Assembly (NCBI RefSeq): GCF_000247695.1
Contig: NW_004624730.1
Span: 25,993,657-26,057,656 of the forward strand
Direction of reading: 5' to 3'
Source: Heterocephalus glaber
Taxonomy: Eukaryota > Chordata > Mammalia > Rodentia > Bathyergidae
Length of the DNA stretch: 64,000 bases
Position numbers and translations under genes: made by a program. Below are positions 63,491 through 64,000 of the stretch, in pieces; positions within the stretch are counted from its first letter, which is position 1, and each line of letters starts with the position of its first letter. The notes beneath the pieces are model-generated. The model was not told the DNA's origin. It ran no database searches and saw only the letters and a list, made by a program, of their open reading frames with translations.

Positions 63491-64000
63491 ATACATGCGA
63501 AAGAGGCAGGCTTTCAAAGTCAATGAATCTCCTTAAATTTTGAACATCTTACTAGTTGTATTGATGAAGTTATGCAACTGGAATTTAACTTTTTAATTTG
63601 TCAATGGAATCATGAGAAACATGAAGAAGGACCAAACTGAAGGACACTGAACATAATAACTGACTTATGCTTTTTGAAAATGTCATTAGTAAAGATAAAA
63701 GTTGAAGCTATAGTCCAGATTAAAGGAGACTAAAGAGACATAACAATTAAATGCAATCATGAATTGGAGCCTAGGACATACACACAAAACGCAATAAACA
63801 ACACCTTATCCCTGAAAGACACATTACAGTCAGTCCCAAAGCAGTGCCCAAGGTTATTGTAGATGACAGAATTGCCCTAGACTACCTCCTAACAGGCTAT
63901 TGTGGAGTTCATGAAATAGTTAATAGATCCTCTTTTACCCAAATTATTACCTAAAGAGAAATCGGTCAATGCTAAAATTTAAGGAAGAAGTTGCCTGCCT

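Noticed and set aside
59000..64000. Exons of the expected downstream neighbour (CPB1 in human)
   Set aside because: Looked for carboxypeptidase motifs in the translated frames and saw none. The neighbour probably lies beyond the window.

Overview
The window is mammalian nuclear DNA, most likely from a rodent outside the mouse/rat group. It is AT-rich, gene-poor and full of interspersed repeats. The rodent call rests on tRNA-derived ID-type SINEs with a conserved tail start (ggtacc followed by A's), B1 and B1-ID composite SINEs, and lineage-specific LINE-1 3' ends. The species cannot be fixed by reading alone; a hystricognath or beaver-like rodent is possible.

Only one functional gene is supported: AGTR1, the type-1 angiotensin II receptor. 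Its complete, uninterrupted 359-residue coding sequence lies in a single exon on the + strand (CDS 10852-11931). A good splice acceptor sits 47 nt upstream of the ATG. A conserved-looking 3' UTR follows, with a perfect miR-155 seed match and a poly(A) signal near 12.79 kb. The first 10.8 kb is read as the last intron of AGTR1; the 5' non-coding exons and promoter are not identified here. The 51 kb downstream looks intergenic, and no exon of a neighbouring gene was recognised.

The rest is repeat archaeology. Old mammal-wide elements include MIR, L2, MER5A, MER20, ancient L1 3' ends, and MaLR and ERVL LTRs. Rodent-lineage insertions include thirteen ID SINEs, most with readable target-site duplications, B1 and B1-ID SINEs, and at least five 5'-truncated L1 3' ends. 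One of these L1s carries a tandemly duplicated 3' UTR. There is also a retroviral solo LTR (37535-38069) and a U2 snRNA pseudogene. Two Tc1/mariner-type fossils stand out. One is a fold-back element at 24681-25216, lodged in an old L1 3' UTR. The other, at 45981-46830, keeps an open 62-codon transposase C-terminus and was later split by an L1.

No undescribed functional system was found. The most useful leads are the two mariner-type fossils, lineage-specific AT1-receptor substitutions (including one at the ligand pocket), the in-frame open leader upstream of the AGTR1 ATG, and the duplicated L1 tail.
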